From Stanieria sp. NIES-3757 (lineage in GTDB: Bacteria; Cyanobacteriota; Cyanobacteriia; Cyanobacteriales; Xenococcaceae): a stretch of 64,000 bases of DNA. Below, one piece after another: positions 56,599-64,000 of the stretch. Both the position numbers and the translations under genes were made by a program. The first letter of the stretch is position 1. Each line of letters starts with the position of its first letter. The stretch spans positions 1,240,001 through 1,304,000 of the forward strand of contig AP017375.1 of assembly GCA_002355455.1 (NCBI GenBank), read 5' to 3'. The notes under the pieces are model-generated. The model was not told where the DNA came from. It did no database searches and was given only the letters and a program-made list of their open reading frames with translations.

Positions 56599-57593
56599 GA
56601 CAAAGTTTAAGACCTGTCAACCAAAGAGCGGGAACACAGCCCAAGTCAGAACGGCGTCGCTCCCTGAACAACTTACTCCAGGTGGCAGGGATTTTACCAA
56701 TTCTGATCCTAATTTGCATCTTATTTGCTCTTCTTAGTCCCAATTTTATGACCGCAGGTAACGCGGTTAATATCTTACGTCAGGCATCAATTAATATTGT
56801 CCTGGCAACGGGGATGACTTTTGTTATTCTCACTGGGGGGATTGACCTTTCTGTAGGTTCGATCTTAGCGGTTTCTGCCGTAGTTGCAGTTCTGGTATCT
56901 TTAATTCCCGTTTTAGGTTGGTTTGCAGTTCCTGCTGCTTTGTTGACTGGGTTGCTGTTAGGTTTAGCCAACGGCGCGCTGATTACCTATTTAAATCTTC
57001 CGCCTTTTATCGTCACCTTGGGTTCGTTAACAGCCCTGCGGGGTGCTGCCTATTTAGTTGCCAACGGCACAACGGTGATTAACCGCAATCTTAATTTTGC
57101 TTGGATCGGTAATAGTTATGTAGGGCCCATACCCTGGTTGGTAATCATCGCCCTCTTAACAGTAGCCGTGAGTTGGTTTGTCCTAAGACAGACTGTTTTA
57201 GGGGTACAAATATACGCTGTGGGCGGTAACGAACGGGCAGCACGACTGACAGGGATTAAAGTTAATCGCGTGCTGCTATTTGTCTATGGTGTCAGTGGAT
57301 TGCTATCGGGTTTGGCAGGGATTATGAGTGCCAGCCGTCTTTACAGTGCCACTGGTATGCTAGGGCAGGGCTACGAATTAGATGCGATCGCTGCTGTTAT
57401 TCTCGGTGGAACTAGCTTTACAGGTGGGATCGGTACGATTGTTGGTACGCTTCTCGGTGCATTAATCATTGCCGTTCTCAACAATGGTTTGACCCTCTTA
57501 AATATGTCTTACTTCTGGCAATTAGTGGTCAAAGGTTTGGTCATTATTGTGGCGGTAATTATCGACCGTCTCCGCAAACGTTCTAGAAGATAA
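56595..57593 (+). CDS. Sugar ABC transporter permease (RbsC type)
   Basis: 332 residues. A basic N-terminal tail precedes about 8-10 helices. Family motifs are [31 protein letters not shown] in the first third, [16 protein letters not shown] (the ATPase-contacting loop) and [20 protein letters not shown]. The start codon overlaps the ATPase gene end by 4 bp (ATGA), so translation is coupled. No sugar kinase follows, leaving the substrate to be judged from the regulator and family: ribose or fructose. Confidence 0.95.
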   Translation: MRQSLRPVNQRAGTQPKSERRRSLNNLLQVAGILPILILICILFALLSPNFMTAGNAVNILRQASINIVLATGMTFVILTGGIDLSVGSILAVSAVVAVLVSLIPVLGWFAVPAALLTGLLLGLANGALITYLNLPPFIVTLGSLTALRGAAYLVANGTTVINRNLNFAWIGNSYVGPIPWLVIIALLTVAVSWFVLRQTVLGVQIYAVGGNERAARLTGIKVNRVLLFVYGVSGLLSGLAGIMSASRLYSATGMLGQGYELDAIAAVILGGTSFTGGIGTIVGTLLGALIIAVLNNGLTLLNMSYFWQLVVKGLVIIVAVIIDRLRKRSRR

Positions 57594-57627
57594 AGTGATT
57601 CAATTATGGCACTACTAACAGTTGCGG

Positions 57628-58188
57628 TTAGTAGTATGCTTTTAAAAAACTATAAATCAGACTAATCAAAACCAGTAAAGCGATCGCGACATAATTAAAA
57701 TCCCTCATTTTTAAAAAAGCTGACAGAGAAATAGCTACCCGTGCGATGGGCGTTGCAATCAGTAGTAACAGTCCAAATTGAATGATACCGCGACTGCTAC
57801 CACGCCAAGCAGCTTTGACTATACCTGAGGGAAAACAAAGATCGGATGGCTCTCCGTGAAAAATTTTATAATCAGCAGGTTCATTCCCATGACGAATTAA
57901 ATATAAAATTCCTCCTAGCAACACAACCGTACTAGCAAGCAGTACGCCAGCTTTCAAGATTTTACTAAGCCAAGCTTCTAGTTGCTGTTCTGTTTCTGTT
58001 TTAAAAAGATTTTGGCTAGGCTTTAATTGAGGCTCAATTTTCGTAAGCTCATTGATGGTTAAGTTTGGCAACTCAGAGGTAGAATCTTTCGGAGGCAATG
58101 AAGATGAAATGATTTCTTCTTTATTTGTGGCAGAAGAAAACCACCAAAAACGAGAGCCAAATTTATTCATCCTATATTTCTCCAGCAA
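57628..58188 (-). CDS. DUF1634-family membrane protein
   Basis: 186 residues. A hydrophilic 80-residue start is followed by three membrane helices in the typical DUF1634 pattern: KAGVLLASTVVLLGGILYLIRHG, then GIIQFGLLLLIATPIARVAISL, and YVAIALLVLISLIYSF. In many genomes DUF1634 follows a TauE/SafE exporter, as it does here with a 17-bp overlap. It probably assists that exporter. Confidence 0.85.
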   Translation of the reverse strand: MLEKYRMNKFGSRFWWFSSATNKEEIISSSLPPKDSTSELPNLTINELTKIEPQLKPSQNLFKTETEQQLEAWLSKILKAGVLLASTVVLLGGILYLIRHGNEPADYKIFHGEPSDLCFPSGIVKAAWRGSSRGIIQFGLLLLIATPIARVAISLSAFLKMRDFNYVAIALLVLISLIYSFLKAYY

Positions 58189-59008
58189 AGCTGTTATAGA
58201 TTATTTTAAAAGCCATCGTCACTAACACCAAACTAAAAATCATTCTTAAAACCTGTGTCTTAGTTCCAAGCAAAACTCTTGCCCCCAAAAAAGCACCAGG
58301 AAGTACTCCTAAAATTACAGGCATTGACAATCCTGGATCGATGTAACCTCGTGCCAAATAAACTCCGGCTGAAGCTGCTGCGGTTACACCAATCATAAAA
58401 TTACTGGTAGTGGTAGAAACTTTGAAGGGAATACCCATGACTCGATCCATAGCCAGTACTTTAAATGCTCCCGAACCAATTCCTAGTAAACCAGAAATTA
58501 CTCCTGCGGTTAACATCACTCCAAAACCAGCTAGGACAAAATTAACTTGGTAAGAGATTATCCCTTCAGGAGTGGGATAGGTTCCATGCAATTTCAAATT
58601 GTCCGCTAACGGGTTACTTATTTGGTTGTCTAAATTTTCTGGTGGAGATTGTTGTGACACTAAGGCTGAATACATTAAAACTATTGCAAGCACGAGGCTC
58701 AACGCTTTGACAGATACTATAGTTGCCATAAAAGCTCCAACTAAGGCTCCTATAGTTGTAGCTACTTCTAAAAACATACCCAAACGCCAATTAGTTAAGC
58801 CTTGTTTAATATAAGTCGATGCTGCACCTAAAGAAGTCGCAATAACAGATACTAAGGAAGCACCAACAGCATATCTAATATCAACGCCAAAAATAGCAGT
58901 TAAGAGAGGAACAATTACAACTCCGCCACCTAAGCCTGTCAATGCTCCAACAAAACCAGCAGTAAAGGAGCACACCCAAACCAGCAATGAAAATTCTAAG
59001 ACATTCAC
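58172..59008 (-). CDS. TauE/SafE (TSUP) family anion exporter
   Basis: 278 residues, about eight helices in two repeated halves: AGFVGALTGLGGGVVIVPLL near the start and AGVISGLLGIGSGAFKVLA in the second half, the family's duplicated motif. TSUP proteins move sulfite, sulfonates or related organic anions. It is translated before, and overlaps, the DUF1634 gene. The substrate is not deducible from sequence alone. Confidence 0.9.
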   Translation of the reverse strand: MNVLEFSLLVWVCSFTAGFVGALTGLGGGVVIVPLLTAIFGVDIRYAVGASLVSVIATSLGAASTYIKQGLTNWRLGMFLEVATTIGALVGAFMATIVSVKALSLVLAIVLMYSALVSQQSPPENLDNQISNPLADNLKLHGTYPTPEGIISYQVNFVLAGFGVMLTAGVISGLLGIGSGAFKVLAMDRVMGIPFKVSTTTSNFMIGVTAAASAGVYLARGYIDPGLSMPVILGVLPGAFLGARVLLGTKTQVLRMIFSLVLVTMAFKIIYNSFAGEI

Positions 59009-59045
59009 ACTTTCAATTTATTGTTCGGCAACTTAGAATAATTTA

Positions 59046-59387
59046 TCATTGAGCAGGAAAGAGCAGTAGATTTAAGTTGCGATCTCGGCGCAGCCGAGGC
59101 GCATTTGCGGTCTGCTCCGCAGGCGCGTACGCGATCGCTCTTTGAAGCATCTTAAAAAAAATATCTCGCTGGAAAAGAACCAGACAGAGCAATAGAAAAA
59201 AAACCAAATCAACACCTCTCTTTTGTTTTTCACTCTTCTCCTGTTTGATTTGGTGTAGCATTTTTCCTTGTTCAATTAGTTGTTCAAGCTGTTCATAACT
59301 AATTCTTAATAGCCGTTTCACTTCTTGAGGATGTTGCTTAATGTATTCCCAGGTACAGTTACTCATTGAAGATGCTTGTTTGCCCAA
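59046..59387 (-). pseudogene. Truncated transposase N-terminus (IS5-like)
   Basis: The first 55 residues (CTWEYIKQHPQEVKRLLRIS, then LIEQGKMLHQIKQEKSEKQK) resemble the N-terminus of cyanobacterial IS5-type transposases. After about residue 60 the frame runs into unrelated DNA rich in GC palindromes and HIP1 (59075-59150), so the catalytic domain is missing. Remnant of a lost element. Confidence 0.6.
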
Positions 59388-59665
59388 TTTTTGCTCGCTC
59401 TCTTCCTAATATTCTAGTTGTGATTGTATTTTGGAGATGTCTATAGACTTGAAATATTTAGATGAGGCTGGGTTTTGTCTGTCGAGTCCAGTTAGCTACT
59501 TAATTATAAGCATTTGATAATTAGTTTTACCCTTAAGTTATTAGAATTGAGCCTATCCACCAACCCAAAATTATTAACTAGATAATTGAGAAAAAATTAG
59601 GTGGAACTAATCAGCTAAAATGAAGCCTATTATAGTGTTGACATTAAAAACAAACAACATATTTA

Positions 59666-61378
59666 ATGAAAAAGTCTTCAATTCATTTACTACTATTGCT
59701 AGGTTGGATTGTACTAGGAACAGCACTACGTTTTACTAATTTAGAATCAAAACCTCCTTGGTCGGATGAATGGGCAACTTTAGTATTTAGTTTGGGTAAC
59801 AGTTTTCAGACTGTACCTTTAGATCGAGTTATCAATCTTGATACTTTATTATCACCTTTACAATTAAGTTTTACTCAACAAACTCAAGATGTTATCAATC
59901 ATTTATTAACAGAAAGTACTCATCCACCTTTTTATTTTGTTATCAATCATTGGTGGTTAAAATTATTTTCACCTAATGTTGGTTTAGTTTCAATTTGGTT
60001 GGGTAGAGCTTTAAGTTCGTGTTTAGGAATTGTAGCGATTCCTGTGATGTTTGGTTGTAGCTGGTTATTATTTCGTTCTTTGATAATTGGACAAATAGCA
60101 GCAGCATTAATGGCTGTTTCTCCCTACGGAGTTTATTTATCACAAGAAGCCCGTCACTATACTTTAGTGATTCTCTGGGTTATTGTTTCTTTAACTCTTT
60201 TGTCCATAGCAGTTCGTTATTTACAAGAAAAAAAATCTATTTCTCTCTTCCTAGTTTGTCCCTGGATTGTAGTTAATGGATTAGGAGTTGCTACTCATTA
60301 TTTCTTTGGTTTAACTTTAGTCACAGAAATTGTAGTTTTATTCATCTTTTGGTGGCGAGATTTTAGCAATAATCCCCAAAATATTCTCAACAATTCTTGG
60401 TCAAAAATTTATTTAGCGATTATAGGAACAATTATTAGTTGTTCGGTTTGGATTCATACTTGGCGTAGTATTCCTGATAATCAACTAACTAGCTGGGTAT
60501 TTAATGAAAATACTTTAGCCCAATTTTTTGAACCAATCGTAAGATTATTAGTCTGGCTCATTACGATGGTATTTCTTTTACCAATAGAAGGTGTTTCCGA
60601 TTGGGTAAGTATTATTTCTGGAATCATAATTTTAGCTTTATTAATTTGGTTAGTTCCTAGTTGGATTAGAAATTTCAGACAAGCCCAAAAATTGCCATCA
60701 ATTAAATTATCAACTACAGTATTATGGCGATTCAGTTTAACCGCGATCGCTTTAATTCTAATCATTACTTTTGTTTTTAAAGCAGATTTAACTCTGTCTG
60801 CTCGCTTTCAGTTTTTTTATTATCCTGTTATTTTGCTTTTACTCAGTGTAATCCTTAGTCTTTATTGGCAAGAACCTACTCGACAACATTCTTGGTTTAA
60901 ACCTCAAGGAAAAAAAATAATTGGCATAACTATTCTGATGGGAATTGTCGGCTCTCTTACGATTACTAATAACTATGCTTTTCAAAAAGTTGAACGCCCT
61001 GATTTAGTTGTTCCTGTCATAATTGAAGCTCATCAACAAGTATCTACTCAAACGCCCATTGTCATTGCTACATTACATCAAACTCACGGACAAACAGGAG
61101 AAATGATGAGTATTGCTTGGCAATTTCAAGAACTAATCAAACAAAATCGATTGGACTTTCAACCCCAGTTTTTATTAATTCATCAACCAGAAAAAGATTT
61201 AACAATAGCCAGTTCAATTTTACAACAAGCGATCGCGGCAATTTCTCGTCCTTTTCAACTTTGGCTAGTTAATTTTTCCGATCTAAACAACTTAGAACAA
61301 TTTCAATGTAATGCCGAAACCAATTTCAAACGTAAAACCACAGGCTATCGTTATCAGCTATACGATTGTATGGAATAG
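59666..61378 (+). CDS. GT39-like membrane glycosyltransferase
   Basis: 570 residues with about 11-12 helices. The N-terminal helix leads directly into the loop KPPWSDEWATL, whose Asp-Glu corresponds to the acidic motif in PMT/ArnT-type glycosyltransferases that use lipid-linked sugars. LSQEARHYTLVILW resembles the ArnT/PMT second loop, and a soluble C-terminal part follows. It probably glycosylates a protein or lipid on the outer face of the membrane. No other glycosylation genes are adjacent. Confidence 0.82.
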   Translation: MKKSSIHLLLLLGWIVLGTALRFTNLESKPPWSDEWATLVFSLGNSFQTVPLDRVINLDTLLSPLQLSFTQQTQDVINHLLTESTHPPFYFVINHWWLKLFSPNVGLVSIWLGRALSSCLGIVAIPVMFGCSWLLFRSLIIGQIAAALMAVSPYGVYLSQEARHYTLVILWVIVSLTLLSIAVRYLQEKKSISLFLVCPWIVVNGLGVATHYFFGLTLVTEIVVLFIFWWRDFSNNPQNILNNSWSKIYLAIIGTIISCSVWIHTWRSIPDNQLTSWVFNENTLAQFFEPIVRLLVWLITMVFLLPIEGVSDWVSIISGIIILALLIWLVPSWIRNFRQAQKLPSIKLSTTVLWRFSLTAIALILIITFVFKADLTLSARFQFFYYPVILLLLSVILSLYWQEPTRQHSWFKPQGKKIIGITILMGIVGSLTITNNYAFQKVERPDLVVPVIIEAHQQVSTQTPIVIATLHQTHGQTGEMMSIAWQFQELIKQNRLDFQPQFLLIHQPEKDLTIASSILQQAIAAISRPFQLWLVNFSDLNNLEQFQCNAETNFKRKTTGYRYQLYDCME

Positions 61379-61674
61379 AGACGTAACATGTTACATCTCT
61401 ACAGTGACCAGTGACTTTATGTATAAACTAGATACAAATTGGAAATCTTTTCAAGAATTACATAATTAAAGCCACCTTTACCATTACAATAAGCTACTGC
61501 ACTCGCAAGTCACCAATCTGGCTAACAAAACCTCCACTTTCTCAAGGTACAGCCTGGGTAAGAGGATGGAATAGCGTTAGTGTTTGCCTATAAATTAAGT
61601 TAACTAAGACTTTTTAAATTACACCAAGCGCAAAACCAAGACGAATTACAGACATAAGGAAACAGAAAGATTTC

Positions 61675-63267
61675 ATGACTATGGCAAAGGTTCTTGTATC
61701 CGATCCCATCGACCAAGTTGGAATAGACATCCTCTCTCAGGTTGCTCAAGTAGATGTCAAAACTGGTTTACCAGTAGAAGAACTGGTCAAAATCATCGGC
61801 GAATATGATGCTTTGATGCTTCGTTCTGGAACAAAAGTTACCCAAAAAGTAATTGAAGCAGGTACTAATTTAAAAATTATTGGACGTGCAGGAGTAGGAG
61901 TAGACAATATTGATGTTCCTGCTGCTACTCGTCAAGGTATTGTCGTTGTCAACTCTCCAGAGGGTAACACTATTGCTGCTGCCGAACACGCTCTAGCAAT
62001 GATGTTATCCTTATCCCGTCAAATTCCTGATGCTAATCAATCTGTGAAGGCTGGGAAATGGGAACGTAAGCGTTTTGTGGGCGCAGAAGTCTACAAAAAA
62101 ACTTTAGGTGTAGTTGGCTTAGGAAAAATTGGGGCGCACGTAGCTACCGTTGCTAGAGCAATGGGTATGAAAATTTTAGCTTATGACCCTTTTATTTCTA
62201 CTGAAAGAGCAGAACAACTTGGTTGTCGTTTGGTGGACTTAGATTTATTGTTTCGAGAAGCAGATTACATCACTCTTCACGTGCCAAAAACCTCAGAAAC
62301 TGCTAATTTAATCAATTCTGAAACTTTGGCTAAAATGAAGCCTACAGTTCGGATTGTTAATTGCGCTCGCGGTGGCATCATTGACGAAGCAGCGATAGCA
62401 GAAGCTGTCAAAGCAGGAAAAATTGCTGGTGCAGCTTTAGACGTATTTGCTAATGAGCCTTTAGGAGAATCTCCTTTAACCGAGTTGGGTACTAATGTAG
62501 TACTCACTCCCCATCTAGGAGCATCGACGGCTGAAGCTCAAGTTAATGTTGCTATTGATGTTGCCGAACAAATTCGGGATGTTTTATTAGGTTTACCTGC
62601 TCGCTCCGCAGTTAATATTCCTGGACTCAACCCCGATGTGATGGAAAAACTCCGACCTTATCTACAGTTAGCAGAAACTTTGGGTAACATGGTTGGACAA
62701 CTCGCTGGAGGCAGAATTGAACAACTCAATATCTCTCTCCAAGGCGAACTAGCGACCAAAGACAGTCAACCTCTCATTGTAGGCGCACTCAAAGGTCTTT
62801 TATCTCAAGCTCTAAGAGAAAGAGTAAATTACGTCAATGCTAGTATCGAAGCCAAAGAAAGAGGAATCAGAGTCATTGAAACTAGAGACAGTTCTGTAAA
62901 GGATTATTCTGGTGGTTCAATTCATTTAGAAGCTCAAGGTTCTAATGGTAAACATTCTGTGACAGGAGCATTACTCGGGGACGGAGAAATTCGGATTACT
63001 GATTTAGATGAATTTCCTATTAATGTTCCTCCTAGCGGATATATGCTATTTACTTTGCACCAAGATATGCCTGGCATTATTGGAAAAATTGGGTCATTAT
63101 TAGGTAGTTACAATGTCAACATTGCCAGTATGCAAGTTGGACGGAAAATTGTGCGTGGTGATGCCGTAATGGTTTTAAGCCTTGACGATCCTTTACCAGA
63201 AGGAATTTTGGGAGAAGTGATTAAAATAGCTGGCATCACAGATGCTTACACGGTCAAGCTTTCATAG
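61675..63267 (+). CDS. serA: D-3-phosphoglycerate dehydrogenase
   Basis: 530-residue first enzyme of serine synthesis, oxidising 3-phosphoglycerate with NAD. AAGGA at 61657-61661 fits ATG 61675; an ATG two codons later is also possible. Motifs are [11 protein letters not shown], the NAD loop [27 protein letters not shown], and [12 protein letters not shown] with the catalytic His; an ASB-like intervening domain (about 320-450) and a C-terminal ACT domain ([15 protein letters not shown]) follow, the type-1 long form. Feedback by serine via ACT is a family property. Confidence 0.97.
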   Translation: MTMAKVLVSDPIDQVGIDILSQVAQVDVKTGLPVEELVKIIGEYDALMLRSGTKVTQKVIEAGTNLKIIGRAGVGVDNIDVPAATRQGIVVVNSPEGNTIAAAEHALAMMLSLSRQIPDANQSVKAGKWERKRFVGAEVYKKTLGVVGLGKIGAHVATVARAMGMKILAYDPFISTERAEQLGCRLVDLDLLFREADYITLHVPKTSETANLINSETLAKMKPTVRIVNCARGGIIDEAAIAEAVKAGKIAGAALDVFANEPLGESPLTELGTNVVLTPHLGASTAEAQVNVAIDVAEQIRDVLLGLPARSAVNIPGLNPDVMEKLRPYLQLAETLGNMVGQLAGGRIEQLNISLQGELATKDSQPLIVGALKGLLSQALRERVNYVNASIEAKERGIRVIETRDSSVKDYSGGSIHLEAQGSNGKHSVTGALLGDGEIRITDLDEFPINVPPSGYMLFTLHQDMPGIIGKIGSLLGSYNVNIASMQVGRKIVRGDAVMVLSLDDPLPEGILGEVIKIAGITDAYTVKLS

Positions 63268-63288
63268 TTGACAGTAAGCAAAAGTTAA

Positions 63289-63304
63289 GGGGTTTATTAA
63301 CCCC
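63289..63304 (+). terminator. Hairpin between serA and prmA
   Basis: GGGGTT (63289-63294) and AACCCC (63299-63304) with loop TATT. It lies 21 bp after the serA stop. Without a T run it may be a weak terminator or allow read-through to prmA. Confidence 0.5.
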
Positions 63305-63347
63305 TCAGCCTCCTACATTGTTAAGTTCACTATCCCAAAAATAATCA

Positions 63348-64000
63348 ATGTCTAATCGCTGGTGGGAAATAAACGTACTCTGTGAGCCAGTTCTAGAAGA
63401 ATCTGTCTTCTGGCGACTCGAAAAATTTGGCTGCTCAGGAACAGCTACTCAAGTAACAGAAGAGCATTACCTTATTAAAGCTTATATTCCCGAAATTTCA
63501 GCTAAATTAATGGATTTATCTGCTTTGTCGTTATGGTTAAAGCAAGATGCTACCCTAATTGAAGCTTCTCTTCCCCAAATCAACTGGAATTTGATCGATG
63601 AGGAAGATTGGGCAAGTAGTTGGAAAGAGCATTGGCATCCCGCCGAGATTGGCGATCGCATTTTGATCTATCCTGCCTGGTTAGAACTTCCTTCAGAAAC
63701 TGACAGACTTGTTCTCCGTCTCGATCCAGGGGCAGCTTTTGGTACAGGTACTCATCCCACCACCCAACTGTGTTTAGAATCTTTGGAAATGCGTTTATCC
63801 CAAGGCGCAGAAAACCTAACCATTGCTGATATCGGTTGTGGTTCGGGAATTTTGTCGATTGGGGCAGTTTTGTTAGGAGCAAAACAAGTTTATGCTGTTG
63901 ACACCGACACTTTAGCAGTTAAAACCTGTCGTAGCAATTGTCAACTTAACAATATTGATCGACAACGTTTACTCATTCATCACGGTAGTATTGAAAAACT
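63348..64000 (+). CDS. prmA: Ribosomal protein L11 methyltransferase, 3' end outside window
   Basis: The frame opens at ATG 63348 and is still open at the window edge after 217 codons. It begins [14 protein letters not shown], as PrmA does, then [31 protein letters not shown] and the SAM loop [14 protein letters not shown]. It trimethylates L11 in the ribosome. It follows serA, an arrangement seen in cyanobacteria. Confidence 0.95.
   Translation, partial: MSNRWWEINVLCEPVLEESVFWRLEKFGCSGTATQVTEEHYLIKAYIPEISAKLMDLSALSLWLKQDATLIEASLPQINWNLIDEEDWASSWKEHWHPAEIGDRILIYPAWLELPSETDRLVLRLDPGAAFGTGTHPTTQLCLESLEMRLSQGAENLTIADIGCGSGILSIGAVLLGAKQVYAVDTDTLAVKTCRSNCQLNNIDRQRLLIHHGSIEK

Overview
The window is chromosomal DNA from a cyanobacterium. 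The evidence is a low-GC genome dotted with the HIP1 octamer GCGATCGC, a dnaE gene ending in the N-half of the cyanobacterial split intein, Rcp1-type and NarL-type response regulators, natF/natG-type amino-acid transport genes and cyanobacterium-style IS elements. A Stanieria- or Pleurocapsa-like genus is a guess only. No phage, plasmid or CRISPR signature is visible.

Layout. 1-7.7 kb: a chemotaxis/phototaxis operon with two chemoreceptors (sharing a perfect 770-bp repeat), a CheA hybrid kinase, CheB and CheR-TPR. 8-9.4 kb: a heme-oxygenase-like metal oxidase followed by a 48-residue acidic peptide gene, the best candidate here for an undescribed two-gene system. 9.4-14.4 kb: a half-set of amino-acid ABC transporter genes (natG, natF) and a c-di-GMP phosphodiesterase/response-regulator pair. 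15-25.6 kb: housekeeping genes (purB, thioredoxin, trpB, RNase D) mixed with small membrane proteins, an ArsR regulator, a MITE-like repeat, an FAD monooxygenase with a lipocalin-like partner, and a protein made of six exact 19-residue repeats. 26-30.6 kb: two secreted proteins (one PEP-CTERM-like) overlapping convergently with dnaE-N. 30.9-33.5 kb: a cupin, a LuxR-type regulator, tRNA-Gly(GCC) and an alpha/beta-hydrolase-fold protein with Thr at the nucleophile site.

33.5-40.2 kb is a rearranged cassette: a stray fragment of a geranylgeranyl-reductase-like gene, a DUF5765 membrane protein, an IS-split pseudogene of a membrane family with HExxH and two CxxC motifs, the full reductase, a CFA-synthase-like methyltransferase and an intact copy of the HExxH protein. 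40.2-45 kb: an orphan sugar permease, a membrane protein, pgsA, a MoaD/ThiS-like sulfur carrier and thrC. 45-52.3 kb is a carbon-metabolism island with deletions: an IS splits what looks like an acetate-kinase C-terminal remnant, then come glgX, a histidine phosphatase, a small helical protein, a glycogen-phosphorylase remnant and phosphoketolase. 52.5-57.6 kb: a LacI regulator divergent from a ribose/fructose-type ABC transporter, with a perfect 18-bp operator-like palindrome between them. 57.6-64 kb: DUF1634 plus a TauE/SafE exporter, a transposase remnant, a GT39-like glycosyltransferase, serA and the start of prmA.

Together, the sugar importer, phosphoketolase, debranching enzyme and the glgP/ackA remnants suggest a locus for glycogen or sugar breakdown to acetyl-phosphate from which parts have been lost. 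All calls come from reading the sequence; no database search was run.
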